64,000 nucleotides of DNA from Kitasatospora sp. MAA19 (GTDB lineage: Bacteria > Actinomycetota > Actinomycetes > Streptomycetales > Streptomycetaceae): positions 62,001 through 126,000 of the forward strand of contig NZ_JARXYZ010000011.1 of assembly GCF_029894125.1 (NCBI RefSeq), given 5' to 3'. Each line of letters opens with the position of its first letter. Position 1 is the stretch's first letter. The notes under the pieces were generated by a model. It made no database searches. It was not told the DNA's origin and saw only the letters and a program-made list of their open reading frames with translations. Position numbers and translations under genes: made by a program. This document shows positions 1 to 7,784 of the stretch, in pieces.

Positions 1-101
1 GCGGTGTCGTACCGGTCGTCGCTGCGCAGCCGCCCGGTGTGCGGGCGCAGCAGCTCCGCGTACGGCAGGTCGGTGAGCTGGTCGGGGACGGAACGCGGCA
101 T
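1..101 (-). CDS. N-terminal end of an unidentified protein (partial)
   Basis: The first 33 or so codons of a gene that runs off the left edge. It starts at an ATG whose complement is at 99-101, with a GAGGTG ribosome binding site about 8 bases upstream. The visible residues begin MPRSVPDQLTDLPYAELL and are hydrophilic, with no signal peptide. The opening resembles some actinobacterial pentapeptide-repeat proteins, but too little is present to assign a function. Confidence 0.5.
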   Translation of the reverse strand, partial: MPRSVPDQLTDLPYAELLRPHTGRLRSDDRYDT

Positions 102-345
102 GGCGGTGGCACCTCACGGTCGGAACGGGCTGGTCTCGCCCGCATGCTCGCACGCGGCACCGACAACCGGCCGCAGGGCGACCCGCCGGACGGCGCGCGC
201 AGAACGGCGCCCCGCCGGACGGCGACGCACGGGCGCCCCGGCCCGGCCGCTGCGGACGGCGGCCGGGCCGGGGCGACGCGCACGATCGGCCGCGCGGGAT
301 CAGCCTCGCAGGAGGCTCAGCCCCGCAGGATCGACCTCAGCAGGA

Positions 346-969
346 TCAGCCCCGCGCCCAGAGGGAGTTGACCCGGCTGCGCTCGGTGCTGTTCGGGTAC
401 GGGTTGGTGCAGGAGGTGCCGGGGCCGCCGCCGGACATCAGCTCGCTGCACGGGCCGGAGTAGTGGTCCGGCAGGCCGAGCACGTGCCCGGTCTCGTGCG
501 CGGTCACCCGCACCGAGTTGTACTGCCGGTTCTGCTGGTAGTCGAGGAAGACGTAGCCGCGCCCGTGGCCGTCGGTGCTGGCGTACGAACCGCGGCTGTC
601 GTTGCCCTCGTAGTACGCGAAGTCGCCGCCCGAGCCGGACCGCAGCTGGACGTTGCCGACCGAACTGTTCCAGATCTGCGCGGCCTGGGATATCTGGTTG
701 CGGAAGGTCGGCGCCGAACTGGCGTCGTAGGTGACGACGACGGTGGCCAGGTTCGGGTTGGCGGCCTGCTTGGCCTTCGCCGAGGCCATCACGGCCTGGA
801 AGAACGCCTGGTTGTTCGCGGCCTCGGCAGCCGAACCGGCGTACGTCGAGGCGGTGTAGCCCTGAACGGCCGGCGCGGGGGTGGCGGCGGCCGCGGCGGT
901 GGTGGGCAGCACGGCGAGGCCGGCCGCGAGGGCCAGGCCGAGGGCGGCGGACAGCACGGATCGCTTCAT
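346..969 (-). CDS. Snapalysin-type secreted zinc metalloprotease, copy 1
   Basis: A 207-residue secreted protease of the M7 (snapalysin, small neutral protease) family. Residues 1-29 form a Sec signal peptide (MKRSV, then an Ala/Leu core). The active site HETGHVLGLPD begins at residue 158 and matches HExxHxxGxxD, in which two His and one Asp bind zinc and Glu is the base. The Cys pair in SGPCSEL and GTSCTNP could form a disulfide. The start was chosen because the signal peptide begins there, with GGAG about 10 bases upstream. It lies in tandem with a close paralogue at 1288-1932, and both share an upstream element, so one LysR-type regulator may control both. It degrades extracellular protein. 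Confidence 0.93.
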   Translation of the reverse strand: MKRSVLSAALGLALAAGLAVLPTTAAAAATPAPAVQGYTASTYAGSAAEAANNQAFFQAVMASAKAKQAANPNLATVVVTYDASSAPTFRNQISQAAQIWNSSVGNVQLRSGSGGDFAYYEGNDSRGSYASTDGHGRGYVFLDYQQNRQYNSVRVTAHETGHVLGLPDHYSGPCSELMSGGGPGTSCTNPYPNSTERSRVNSLWARG

Positions 970-1076
970 GTGGGGGCTCCGATTCCTGTGGTGCCGTGGC
1001 CGGTTGGGGGCCGGCCCGGGGGGACACCTGGTCAACGGGTGATGTCCCCAGAGCTTCGGGCAGCCCGGCGGGCGCG

Positions 1077-1101
1077 CGGATGATGTCAACCCGCGATAGC
1101 C
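1077..1101 (-). promoter_or_regulatory. Putative LysR-type operator/promoter element of snapalysin copy 1
   Basis: A 25-bp sequence, 24/25 identical to the element at 2073-2097, sits 108 bp upstream of the copy 1 start. On the minus strand its core reads TATCGCGGGTTGACATCA. Its repetition at both snapalysin genes, one of which faces a LysR gene, suggests a binding site for that regulator. The TTGACA-like string could also serve as a -35. Confidence 0.55.
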
Positions 1102-1287
1102 TCGATCAATACCCCTTCCGGCAAAGGGGTTTGAGATGTCTTTAACCCGTCTTGACTCGTGCGTGCCCCTGGTATTCCGTTCCACCGGCGGCTAGGCTCC
1201 GGTCGGGGAAGTTACCGAAGCGGCGGGCCGCCCGATTCCGGCCGGGCGACCCGCCGCACCCCGTGGGAGTCGGCAACTCCACCGGAG

Positions 1288-1932
1288 CTACGGTCGGTTC
1301 GCGGTCGCCAGGCCGTTCGCCCAGAGGCTGTCGACCTGGCTGCGCTCGGAGCTGTCGGGGTAGGGGTTGGTGCAGGACGGGCCGGGGCCGCCGCCGGACA
1401 TCAGCTCGCTGCACGGGCCGGAGTAGTCGTCGGGCAGGCCGAGCACGTGGCCGGTCTCGTGCGCGGTGACGCGGAGCGAGCTGTACTGCTGGTTCTGCTG
1501 GTAGTCGAGGAAGACGTAGCCGTGGCCGTGGCCGTCGGTGCTGGCGTACGAACCGCGGCTGTCGTTGCCCTCGTAGTACGAGAAGTCGCCGGTGCCGCCG
1601 CTCTCCTGGAGCTGGACGCTGCTCACCGAGCCGTTCCAGATCTGCGCGGCCTGGGATATCTGGCTGGTGAAGGAGGGCGCGTTGGCGGTGTCGTAGGTGA
1701 CGGTGACGGCCTGCAGCCACGGGTTGGCGGCCTGCTTGGCCCTGGCCGAGGCCATCACGGCCTGGAAGAAGGCCTGGTTGTTCGCGGCCTCGGCGGCCGA
1801 ACCGGCGTAGGTCGAGGCGGTGTAGCCCTGGACCGCGGGCGCGGCGGGCGCGGCGACGGCCGTGGCGGGCAGGGTCGCGAGGCCGGCCGCGAGGGCCAGG
1901 CCGAGGGCGGCGGACAGCACGGGTCGCTTCAT
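1288..1932 (-). CDS. snpA: Snapalysin-type secreted zinc metalloprotease, copy 2
   Basis: A 214-residue M7 family protease, close in sequence to copy 1 over the whole length. It has a Sec signal peptide (residues 1-28) and HETGHVLGLPD at residue 158 (HExxHxxGxxD zinc site). It differs from copy 1 mainly in the segment after residue 60 and by a seven-residue C-terminal extension (LATANRP). It is transcribed away from the LysR gene at 2195, the arrangement known for snapalysin genes in Streptomyces, where the divergent LysR protein activates protease transcription. It is secreted and hydrolyses milk-protein-type substrates. The start sits at the signal peptide, with GGAG just upstream. Confidence 0.93.
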   Translation of the reverse strand: MKRPVLSAALGLALAAGLATLPATAVAAPAAPAVQGYTASTYAGSAAEAANNQAFFQAVMASARAKQAANPWLQAVTVTYDTANAPSFTSQISQAAQIWNGSVSSVQLQESGGTGDFSYYEGNDSRGSYASTDGHGHGYVFLDYQQNQQYSSLRVTAHETGHVLGLPDDYSGPCSELMSGGGPGPSCTNPYPDSSERSQVDSLWANGLATANRP

Positions 1933-2072
1933 GTGGGGGCTCCGAATTCGCGGTACGCCGAACCGCCGGGGCCGGTGGGGGCCGGGCACGGCGACGGCAA
2001 CGGTGGGGGCCGCCCCGGTGGGGACCGGGGCGGATTCGCTGTCCCCGAGCTTCGACCCGCCCGGGCCCGCGG

Positions 2073-2097
2073 CGGATGATGTCAACCGGCGATAGCC
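2073..2097. promoter_or_regulatory. Putative LysR operator between snpA and snpR
   Basis: This copy of the 25-bp element lies between the divergent protease and LysR genes, about 98 bp before the LysR start and 140 bp before the protease start. It contains ATG-N9-GAT, a LysR-type imperfect dyad. It is the expected place for co-regulation of the protease and autoregulation of the LysR gene. Confidence 0.6.
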
Positions 2098-2194
2098 CCG
2101 CCGCATACCAGTGGGGCCCGCCGTGCGTCCTCCTGCCGCCTTTTGGTCTGTCATGTCCTTGGCGACAAGGGTGGGTGGCGTCTATGCTCCCGAC

Positions 2195-3169
2195 GTGGAG
2201 CTCGACGTGAGACACCTCCGGGTGCTGTGCGCGGTCGCCGACACCGGCAGCCTCCGCAAGGCCGCGCTCCAGCTCGGCATGACCCAGCCCTCGCTCACCA
2301 CCCAGCTGCACCGCATCGAACGGGCCATCGGCGGCGCCCTGTTCACCCGCGAGCGGACCGGCAGCCGGCCCACCGCGCTCGGCCACTCGGTGCTGTCCCG
2401 GGCCCGGCCGGTGATCGCCGAGATGGCCGCCCTGGTGGCCGCCGCCCGCCAGGAGGCCCGCGACGCGGCCGGCCCCGGGCGGCAGCGGCGGCTGCGGATC
2501 GGCAGCGTCGGCAGCCGGGCGGTCGCCGCCTGGCTGCGCCGGGTGCACGAGCGGCTGCCGGACACCGACACCACCATCCACGTCGACATCTCGGCCAGCG
2601 CGCTGCTGCGGATGGTCGCCGCCGACCAGCTGGACGTGGCCTTTGTCTACGAGAGCGAGGGCTTCCCGCTGCGGGTCCCGCCGGACGCCGAGCACCGGGT
2701 GCTGATGGCCCGCGAACCGCAGTTCGTCGCGCTCGCCGCCGGGCACCCGGCCGCCGCCCGGACGGTCGTCCACCTGGCCGACCTCGCCGAGGACACCTGG
2801 ATGGTCGACCCGACCGCCGACCACGAGTACGCGGCGATGCGCCGGGTGTTCAGCGAGGCCGGGCTCAACCCCCGGGTGGTGCAGGTGCGGGACAACGCCA
2901 CCGCCGCCGAACTGGTCGCCTCCGGCGAGGCCGTCCGCCCCTGCCAGCCGACCTCCGCGCCCGGGCCCGGCACGGTGGTGCGCCCGGTGCACGGGGACCC
3001 GCTGGCCGTCCGGCTGCTGTTCACCTGGCGGCCGCGCGCGCTCAGCGCGCCCGCCCTGGACGCGCTGTACGGCGAACTGCGCGCCGCCTACCTGGATCTG
3101 GCCAAGGTCAACCCGGCCTACCTGGCCTGGCTGGCCCGGCACGAACCGGTCCTGCTGGAGTGCGCCTGA
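2195..3169 (+). CDS. snpR: LysR-family transcriptional regulator of snapalysin
   Basis: A 324-residue LysR regulator. The N-terminal winged HTH (about residues 4-63) contains the typical stretch SLRKAALQLGMTQPSLT, and the C-terminal two-lobed effector domain follows. The chosen start is the GTG at 2195, where the conserved LysR N-terminus (LDVRHLRVL) begins; an upstream extension from 2111 lacks family homology and would overlap the promoter. It is divergent from the snapalysin gene. From family knowledge it activates protease transcription by binding the intergenic dyad. The protein ends shortly after the effector domain with no extra domain. Confidence 0.88.
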   Translation: MELDVRHLRVLCAVADTGSLRKAALQLGMTQPSLTTQLHRIERAIGGALFTRERTGSRPTALGHSVLSRARPVIAEMAALVAAARQEARDAAGPGRQRRLRIGSVGSRAVAAWLRRVHERLPDTDTTIHVDISASALLRMVAADQLDVAFVYESEGFPLRVPPDAEHRVLMAREPQFVALAAGHPAAARTVVHLADLAEDTWMVDPTADHEYAAMRRVFSEAGLNPRVVQVRDNATAAELVASGEAVRPCQPTSAPGPGTVVRPVHGDPLAVRLLFTWRPRALSAPALDALYGELRAAYLDLAKVNPAYLAWLARHEPVLLECA

Positions 3170-3795
3170 ACCCGGCCGGACGCCCGGGCTCGGGCGGCCC
3201 GCCTCAGCCCTCCCGAACGCGCCCGCCTCGGCCCTCCCGGGCGTGCAGCAGCAGGCCCACCACGACGGTCAGCGCGCGGACCAGGTCCGCCGCCGGCACG
3301 CCGGTCTTGGTGTGCCGGGAGTGCGGCAGCCAGACCGTGAACAGGTAGAGCGCGGTGGGCACGGTGACGGTCGCGGTCCCGCGCATCCTGGCAGCGGCCC
3401 GGGCCCGGCGCACGCACCGGCGCGGCAGGCTCGGCGGTCCACGACCCCGGCGGAAATCGCGCCTTTTGCCCGTTTTCTCCTTGCCGTCAGCCGTAGTTGA
3501 CGCTCCGGTGCGCGAAGTGGGTGACAGCGCGGCGGGTTTCCGGGCGCGCCCCGCGCGCTGCGCCGCGACCGGCCGGATCACCCCGCTAGATTCGTCCCCG
3601 GTTGGAAGCGAGCGCGGGTCCTGCGGGGCCCCACGACACGGGCGGCCTGCGGGCAACGCGGAAGGTCAAGGCCGGTGGCAGGACAGCGGGGGCGGCAGAG
3701 CCGACCTTCCCGCGTCCGTACCACCGGCCTCGTGATCACCGCGCTGCTCGCCAGCGCCTGCCGTACGGTCGGTCTCGCCGCGTCCGCGGCGGGGG
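3170..3795. other. 626-bp stretch without a convincing gene
   Basis: Between the regulator and the oligopeptide-binding protein. The only candidate is a 60-codon minus-strand frame at 3204-3386, which has one hydrophobic patch (TALYLFTVWLP) and ends in an Arg/Gly tail. It has no clear ribosome binding site and no family resemblance, so I do not call it. No tRNA, transposase or strong hairpin was seen. Confidence 0.4.
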
Positions 3796-5499
3796 CTACT
3801 TCTCCCAGCCGGCCTTGGTGTAGTCCTCCCCGGCGAGGCCGAAGGCGCCGTAGTTGGCGAGGCCCTTGCGAGTCGCCACCACGGTCGGCCGCTGGTAGAG
3901 CTCGACGGTGTGGCCGAGCTCCCAGATCTTCGCGTCGGCCTGGTTGTAGAGCTTCGCGGCCGCCACCGGGTCGATCGTCCCGGCCGCCTTCTTCAGCAGG
4001 TCGTCGATCTCCTGACTGCCCAGGCCCGACGGGTTGTTGAAGGTGTTGTCGCCGATCGGCAGGCGGAAGTTGGTCAGGCTCTTGGAGAGCGGGAAGGAGT
4101 CGGTGTTGCGCCAGCTCGCGATCTCGAACTTGCCCGGGTTGACGTACTTGGTGAAGAAGTCGTTGGCGGCCACCTTGTCCAGGCTGACCTTGACCCCGGC
4201 CGCCTGCCACATCGCCGCGGCGGCGGTGGACAGGTCGATCTGGGTCTGCGGGGTGGCCTCGTTGATCACCCAGTGCAGTTCCAGCGACTGACCGTCCTTG
4301 GTGCGCGGCTGACCGCTGCCCGCTTCCTTCCAACCCGCGTCGTCCAGCAGCTTCTTGGCGGCGGCCAGGTCGAAGGTGGCCCACTCACCGGAGTTGTCCT
4401 GGTAGCCGGCCTGGTTGGGCATCAGGATGTGGTTGCCGAGCGGCTTGAACTGGACCGGCACGCCGTTGTTGGCGATCTTGATCAGCGAGGAGCGGTCGAG
4501 CGCCTTTCCGAGCGCCTGACGGACCTTCTGGTCCGCCAGCGCGCCGCCCCGGCCGAAGGAGATGTGCACCTCGTCCCACGGGCTGGCGCTGCGGATCACG
4601 GTGTCCTTGGCGTCCTTGAGCTGCCCGTACGCGGCGGCGGTGCCGGCCGTGGCCAGGTCGATCTCGTTGTTGAGGTAGGCCTGGGTGGTCGCCGACTGGG
4701 ACATCACCCGGAAGGTGATCTTGTCCGCCTTCGCCCTGGTGCCCCACCAGGCCGGGTCCGGGACGAGGGTGAGGGTCTGCGCGGTCTTGTCCGCCACGCC
4801 GACCTTGAACGCGCCCGAGGTGATCGGGATCTTCTCCACCCAGCCCTTGTTGAAGTCGTCCGGGGTGGCGATGCCGGCCGCCGGGATCAGCGGGCGGAAC
4901 AGGTTCTGCCAGTCCGCGTACGGCTCCGAGAAGGTGACCTTGACCTCGGTCGGGTCCGCGCCCTGCTCGACCGCGGAGATCTGCTCGTATCCGGAGGGGT
5001 CGGAGATGTTGTACGCCGGGTCCTTGCCGTTGCTGGCCTGCCAGTCGGCCTTGAAGTCCAGGTAGCCGAGCTGCTTGCCGTCCGACCACTTGGCCTTGGG
5101 GTTGAGCTTGTACGTGACCACCTGCGGCGAGGTCGAGGTGACCTTGGCCTCCAGCAGGAAGTCGGTGTTCGGCTGGAAGGTGCCGGAGGGGTCGGTGTTG
5201 AAGAGCGACGGCTCCAGCGCGCGCATGATCGAGACCGCGTCGCCGTAGGTGCCGTCCACCTGGAACGGGTTCCACTGGGTGATCCACTGGTACAGCGGCA
5301 AGCGCACCTCGCCGCCGTCCTTGACCTGGTCCAGCGGCTTGGCGTTGATGTCCTGGGAGTCCTGTCCGGGCGGCTCGCTCTTGGCCACGTTGTCGGCCGA
5401 TCCACCCCCGCCCGAGGTGCACGCGGTGACCGCCAGCGCGGCGGCCACGGCGAGGGCGGTCGCCCGGCCGAGACGGCGGGCCGTGGTGGAAGCGTCCAT
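3796..5499 (-). CDS. Peptide/solute-binding lipoprotein of an ABC transporter (SBP family 5)
   Basis: A 567-residue extracellular solute-binding protein of the dipeptide/oligopeptide/nickel class (SBP_bac_5). Residues 1-26 are a lipoprotein signal with the lipobox LAVTAC, giving lipid-modified Cys27 after a positively charged N-terminus. The body carries the family's long two-lobed fold signatures, for example WNPFQVDGTYGDA near the N-terminus. Length fits the family (500-600 residues). An AGGGGGA ribosome binding site precedes the ATG. The gene is divergent from the permease and ATPase genes at 5858-9880 and would deliver captured peptides to them. The exact substrate cannot be read from sequence. 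Confidence 0.93.
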   Translation of the reverse strand: MDASTTARRLGRATALAVAAALAVTACTSGGGGSADNVAKSEPPGQDSQDINAKPLDQVKDGGEVRLPLYQWITQWNPFQVDGTYGDAVSIMRALEPSLFNTDPSGTFQPNTDFLLEAKVTSTSPQVVTYKLNPKAKWSDGKQLGYLDFKADWQASNGKDPAYNISDPSGYEQISAVEQGADPTEVKVTFSEPYADWQNLFRPLIPAAGIATPDDFNKGWVEKIPITSGAFKVGVADKTAQTLTLVPDPAWWGTRAKADKITFRVMSQSATTQAYLNNEIDLATAGTAAAYGQLKDAKDTVIRSASPWDEVHISFGRGGALADQKVRQALGKALDRSSLIKIANNGVPVQFKPLGNHILMPNQAGYQDNSGEWATFDLAAAKKLLDDAGWKEAGSGQPRTKDGQSLELHWVINEATPQTQIDLSTAAAAMWQAAGVKVSLDKVAANDFFTKYVNPGKFEIASWRNTDSFPLSKSLTNFRLPIGDNTFNNPSGLGSQEIDDLLKKAAGTIDPVAAAKLYNQADAKIWELGHTVELYQRPTVVATRKGLANYGAFGLAGEDYTKAGWEK

Positions 5500-5857
5500 T
5501 GGGGGTCCCCCTGGTGAGATCTTCTGAACGGGAGTTGCGCCGCGCTAGGTGTGGCGGGGCTTGATCATGGGCAGCCAATTCGGCACCGGCCAGCCGAACG
5601 TAACAGCGGATCAGACCGACCACCAGGGGGAGGAACGCACGCCTGATCCAAAAGTCACACACGGCAACACTGCCGCAACACCCCGGCCGCGCGCCGGTGC
5701 AAGACTCTGACCTGCGCTTTCCCGAACCGCTTCGTCCCCCTGCCGCCGAACCGCCGCCCGAACCGCCGCCACGAAGCCCTGACCGGGCCCCGACCGAAGG
5801 CCACCACCCGATGCCCACCAGACGCGTCGGCCCCACCCCCACCCCGGGCGGCCGTTG
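5500..5857. promoter_or_regulatory. Divergent promoter region of the oligopeptide transporter
   Basis: 358 bp between the divergent binding-protein gene and permease genes. It must hold both promoters. It is somewhat less GC-rich around 5570-5660. I see no convincing -35/-10 pair and no long dyad, so no specific sites are assigned. Confidence 0.4.
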
Positions 5858-6838
5858 ATGCTCCGTTACCTGGCGAAGCGCCTGAGCTACTACGCGGTGC
5901 TGCTGATCGCCGCCGTGTTCCTGGCGTACGCGATATCCGCGACCGCCCTGCAGCCGCGCACCTACTTCGACGCCAAGGTCCCCCGCCCGGCCGCCGAGTC
6001 GGTCGAGCGCCAGCTCACCGCGCTCAACCTGAACGACCGCACCCCGGTCGTCGAGCGCTTCGGCCACTGGGCCGGCGGGCTGGTCCACGGCGACCTCGGC
6101 CGGACCATCCACGACACCCCGGTCACCGACGACTTCGGCCGCCGGGTCTGGGTCTCGCTGCGGCTGCTGCTGATCGGCAGCCTGCTCGGCATCGTCCTCG
6201 GCGTCGCCGCCGGGGCCTGGAGCGCCGTCCGCCAGTACCGGATCTCCGACCGGCTGCTCACCGTGCTCTCCTTCGTCCTGCTCTCCACCCCGGTCTTCCT
6301 GGTCGCGCTGTTCCTCAAGAACGGCGCCATCGCCGCCAAGAACGCGGCCGGCCACGACGTCATCCCGTTCACCGGCTACGAGACCCCCGGGCTGACCGGC
6401 GGCCTCGGCGCCCACCTCGCCGACTGGGCGCTGCACCTGCTGCTGCCCACCATCTCGCTCGCGCTCGGCGGCCTCGCCACCTACAGCCGCTACCAGCGCG
6501 GCACCATGCTCGACGTGCTCGGCTCGGACTACCTGCGCACCGCCGAGGCCAAGGGGCTCACCCGCCGCCGGGCGCTGGTCAAACACGGGCTGCGGACCGC
6601 CGTGATCCCGATGTCGACCATGTTCGCCTACAGCTTCCTGGGCATCTTCACCGGCGCGATCTTCACCGAGACGATCTTCGGCTGGCACGGCATGGGCGAG
6701 TGGCTGATCCAGTCGATCAACGAACAGGACGTCAACTCGGTCGTCGCGGTCAACCTGTTCACCGCCGTCGTCGTCCTCGCCTCCGGCTTCCTCGCCGACA
6801 CCCTGCACGCCGCCCTCGACCCGCGCGTGCGGTCCTGA
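5858..6838 (+). CDS. Oligopeptide ABC transporter permease, DppB-type
   Basis: A 326-residue inner-membrane permease. The N-terminal helix (LRYLAKRLSYYAVLLIAAVF) is followed by a periplasmic-type loop and five more membrane segments typical of the BPD_transp_1 family. The EAA loop, EAKGLTRRRALVKHG, contacts the ATPase. The ATG at 5858 is preferred to the in-frame TTG at 5855. It is the first of three genes in one operon: 16 bp separate it from the second permease, which has a strong GGAGGTGA ribosome binding site. It pairs with that permease to form the channel. Confidence 0.93.
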   Translation: MLRYLAKRLSYYAVLLIAAVFLAYAISATALQPRTYFDAKVPRPAAESVERQLTALNLNDRTPVVERFGHWAGGLVHGDLGRTIHDTPVTDDFGRRVWVSLRLLLIGSLLGIVLGVAAGAWSAVRQYRISDRLLTVLSFVLLSTPVFLVALFLKNGAIAAKNAAGHDVIPFTGYETPGLTGGLGAHLADWALHLLLPTISLALGGLATYSRYQRGTMLDVLGSDYLRTAEAKGLTRRRALVKHGLRTAVIPMSTMFAYSFLGIFTGAIFTETIFGWHGMGEWLIQSINEQDVNSVVAVNLFTAVVVLASGFLADTLHAALDPRVRS

Positions 6839-6854
6839 CCGGAGGTGAACTGAC

Positions 6855-7784
6855 GTGACCACCGTCGCCGCGGAGCCGACCGCCCCGCCCGCCGCACCCC
6901 GCACCACCGGCCGGGGCCGGCTCGTCCTCACCCGGCTGCTCTCCGCCCGCGGGGCCGTCGCCGGAGCCGTGCTCGTCCTGCTGCTGTTCGCGCTCGCCTT
7001 CGGCGGGCCGTACCTGACGCCCTGGGACTACGCCACCCCCGACTTCGGCGCGCTGCACCAACCGCCGTCCGCCGAGCACTGGTTCGGCACCAACGGGATC
7101 GGCCAGGACGTCTTCGCGCAGACCGTCCGCGGCCTGCAGAAGTCGCTGGTCATCGGCCTGCTGGTGGCGCTGTTCTCCACCGTGCTGGCCTCCCTGGTCG
7201 GCGCCTGCGCCGGCTACTTCGGCGGCTGGACCGACCGGGCGCTGATGTTCCTGGTGGACCTGCTGCTGGTCTTCCCCAGCTTCCTGATCATCACCATCGT
7301 CTCGCCCCGGCTGAAGAGCACCGGCTGGATCGCCTTCGTGCTGCTGCTCGCCCTGTTCAACTGGATGATCACCGCCCGGGTGGTCCGCTCGATGACCATC
7401 TCCCTGCGCGAGCGCGAATTCGTCCGCGCCGCACGGTTCATGGGGGTGCGGCCGCTGCGGATCATCACCCGGCACATCCTGCCGAACGTCGCCTCCTTCC
7501 TGATCATCGACGCCACCATCGCGGTCGGCGGCGCCGTGATGAGCGAGACCGCGCTCTCCTACTTCGGCTTCGGCGTCAAGGCCCCGGACGTCTCGCTCGG
7601 CACCCTGCTCGCCGCCGGGACCAGCGAGGCCCCGGTGTTCCCCTGGCTGTTCTACTTCGCCGCCGGACTGCTGGTGCTGTTCGTCCTCGCCGTCAACCTG
7701 ATCGGCGACGGGCTGCGCGACGCCCTCGACCCCACCGCCGGGGGCCCGCGCCGCCGCCGCTCCGCCCGGAGGAAGAAGCCGTGA
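6855..7784 (+). CDS. Oligopeptide ABC transporter permease, DppC-type
   Basis: A 309-residue second permease with the DppC N-terminal cytoplasmic tail (residues 1-35, Pro/Ala rich), then six membrane segments. The conserved HWFGTNGIGQDVF region follows the first helix. The GTG start lies 6 bases after GGAGGTGA. Its TGA overlaps the GTG of the ATPase gene (GTGA at 7781-7784), indicating translational coupling. With the DppB-type protein it makes the heterodimeric pore. Confidence 0.93.
   Translation: MTTVAAEPTAPPAAPRTTGRGRLVLTRLLSARGAVAGAVLVLLLFALAFGGPYLTPWDYATPDFGALHQPPSAEHWFGTNGIGQDVFAQTVRGLQKSLVIGLLVALFSTVLASLVGACAGYFGGWTDRALMFLVDLLLVFPSFLIITIVSPRLKSTGWIAFVLLLALFNWMITARVVRSMTISLREREFVRAARFMGVRPLRIITRHILPNVASFLIIDATIAVGGAVMSETALSYFGFGVKAPDVSLGTLLAAGTSEAPVFPWLFYFAAGLLVLFVLAVNLIGDGLRDALDPTAGGPRRRRSARRKKP

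Noticed and set aside
2111..2194. A longer start for the LysR gene.
   Set aside because: It would add 28 residues ahead of the conserved HTH start and run into the divergent promoter region.
3204..3386. A 60-residue minus-strand protein with a hydrophobic patch.
   Set aside because: No spaced ribosome binding site and no family; composition is like the surrounding shadows.
4385..6931. A very long open frame on the minus strand that crosses the oligopeptide transporter genes.
   Set aside because: It is a high-GC shadow: it overlaps well-supported genes on both strands, is Gly/Ala/Val/Arg rich and contains no domain.
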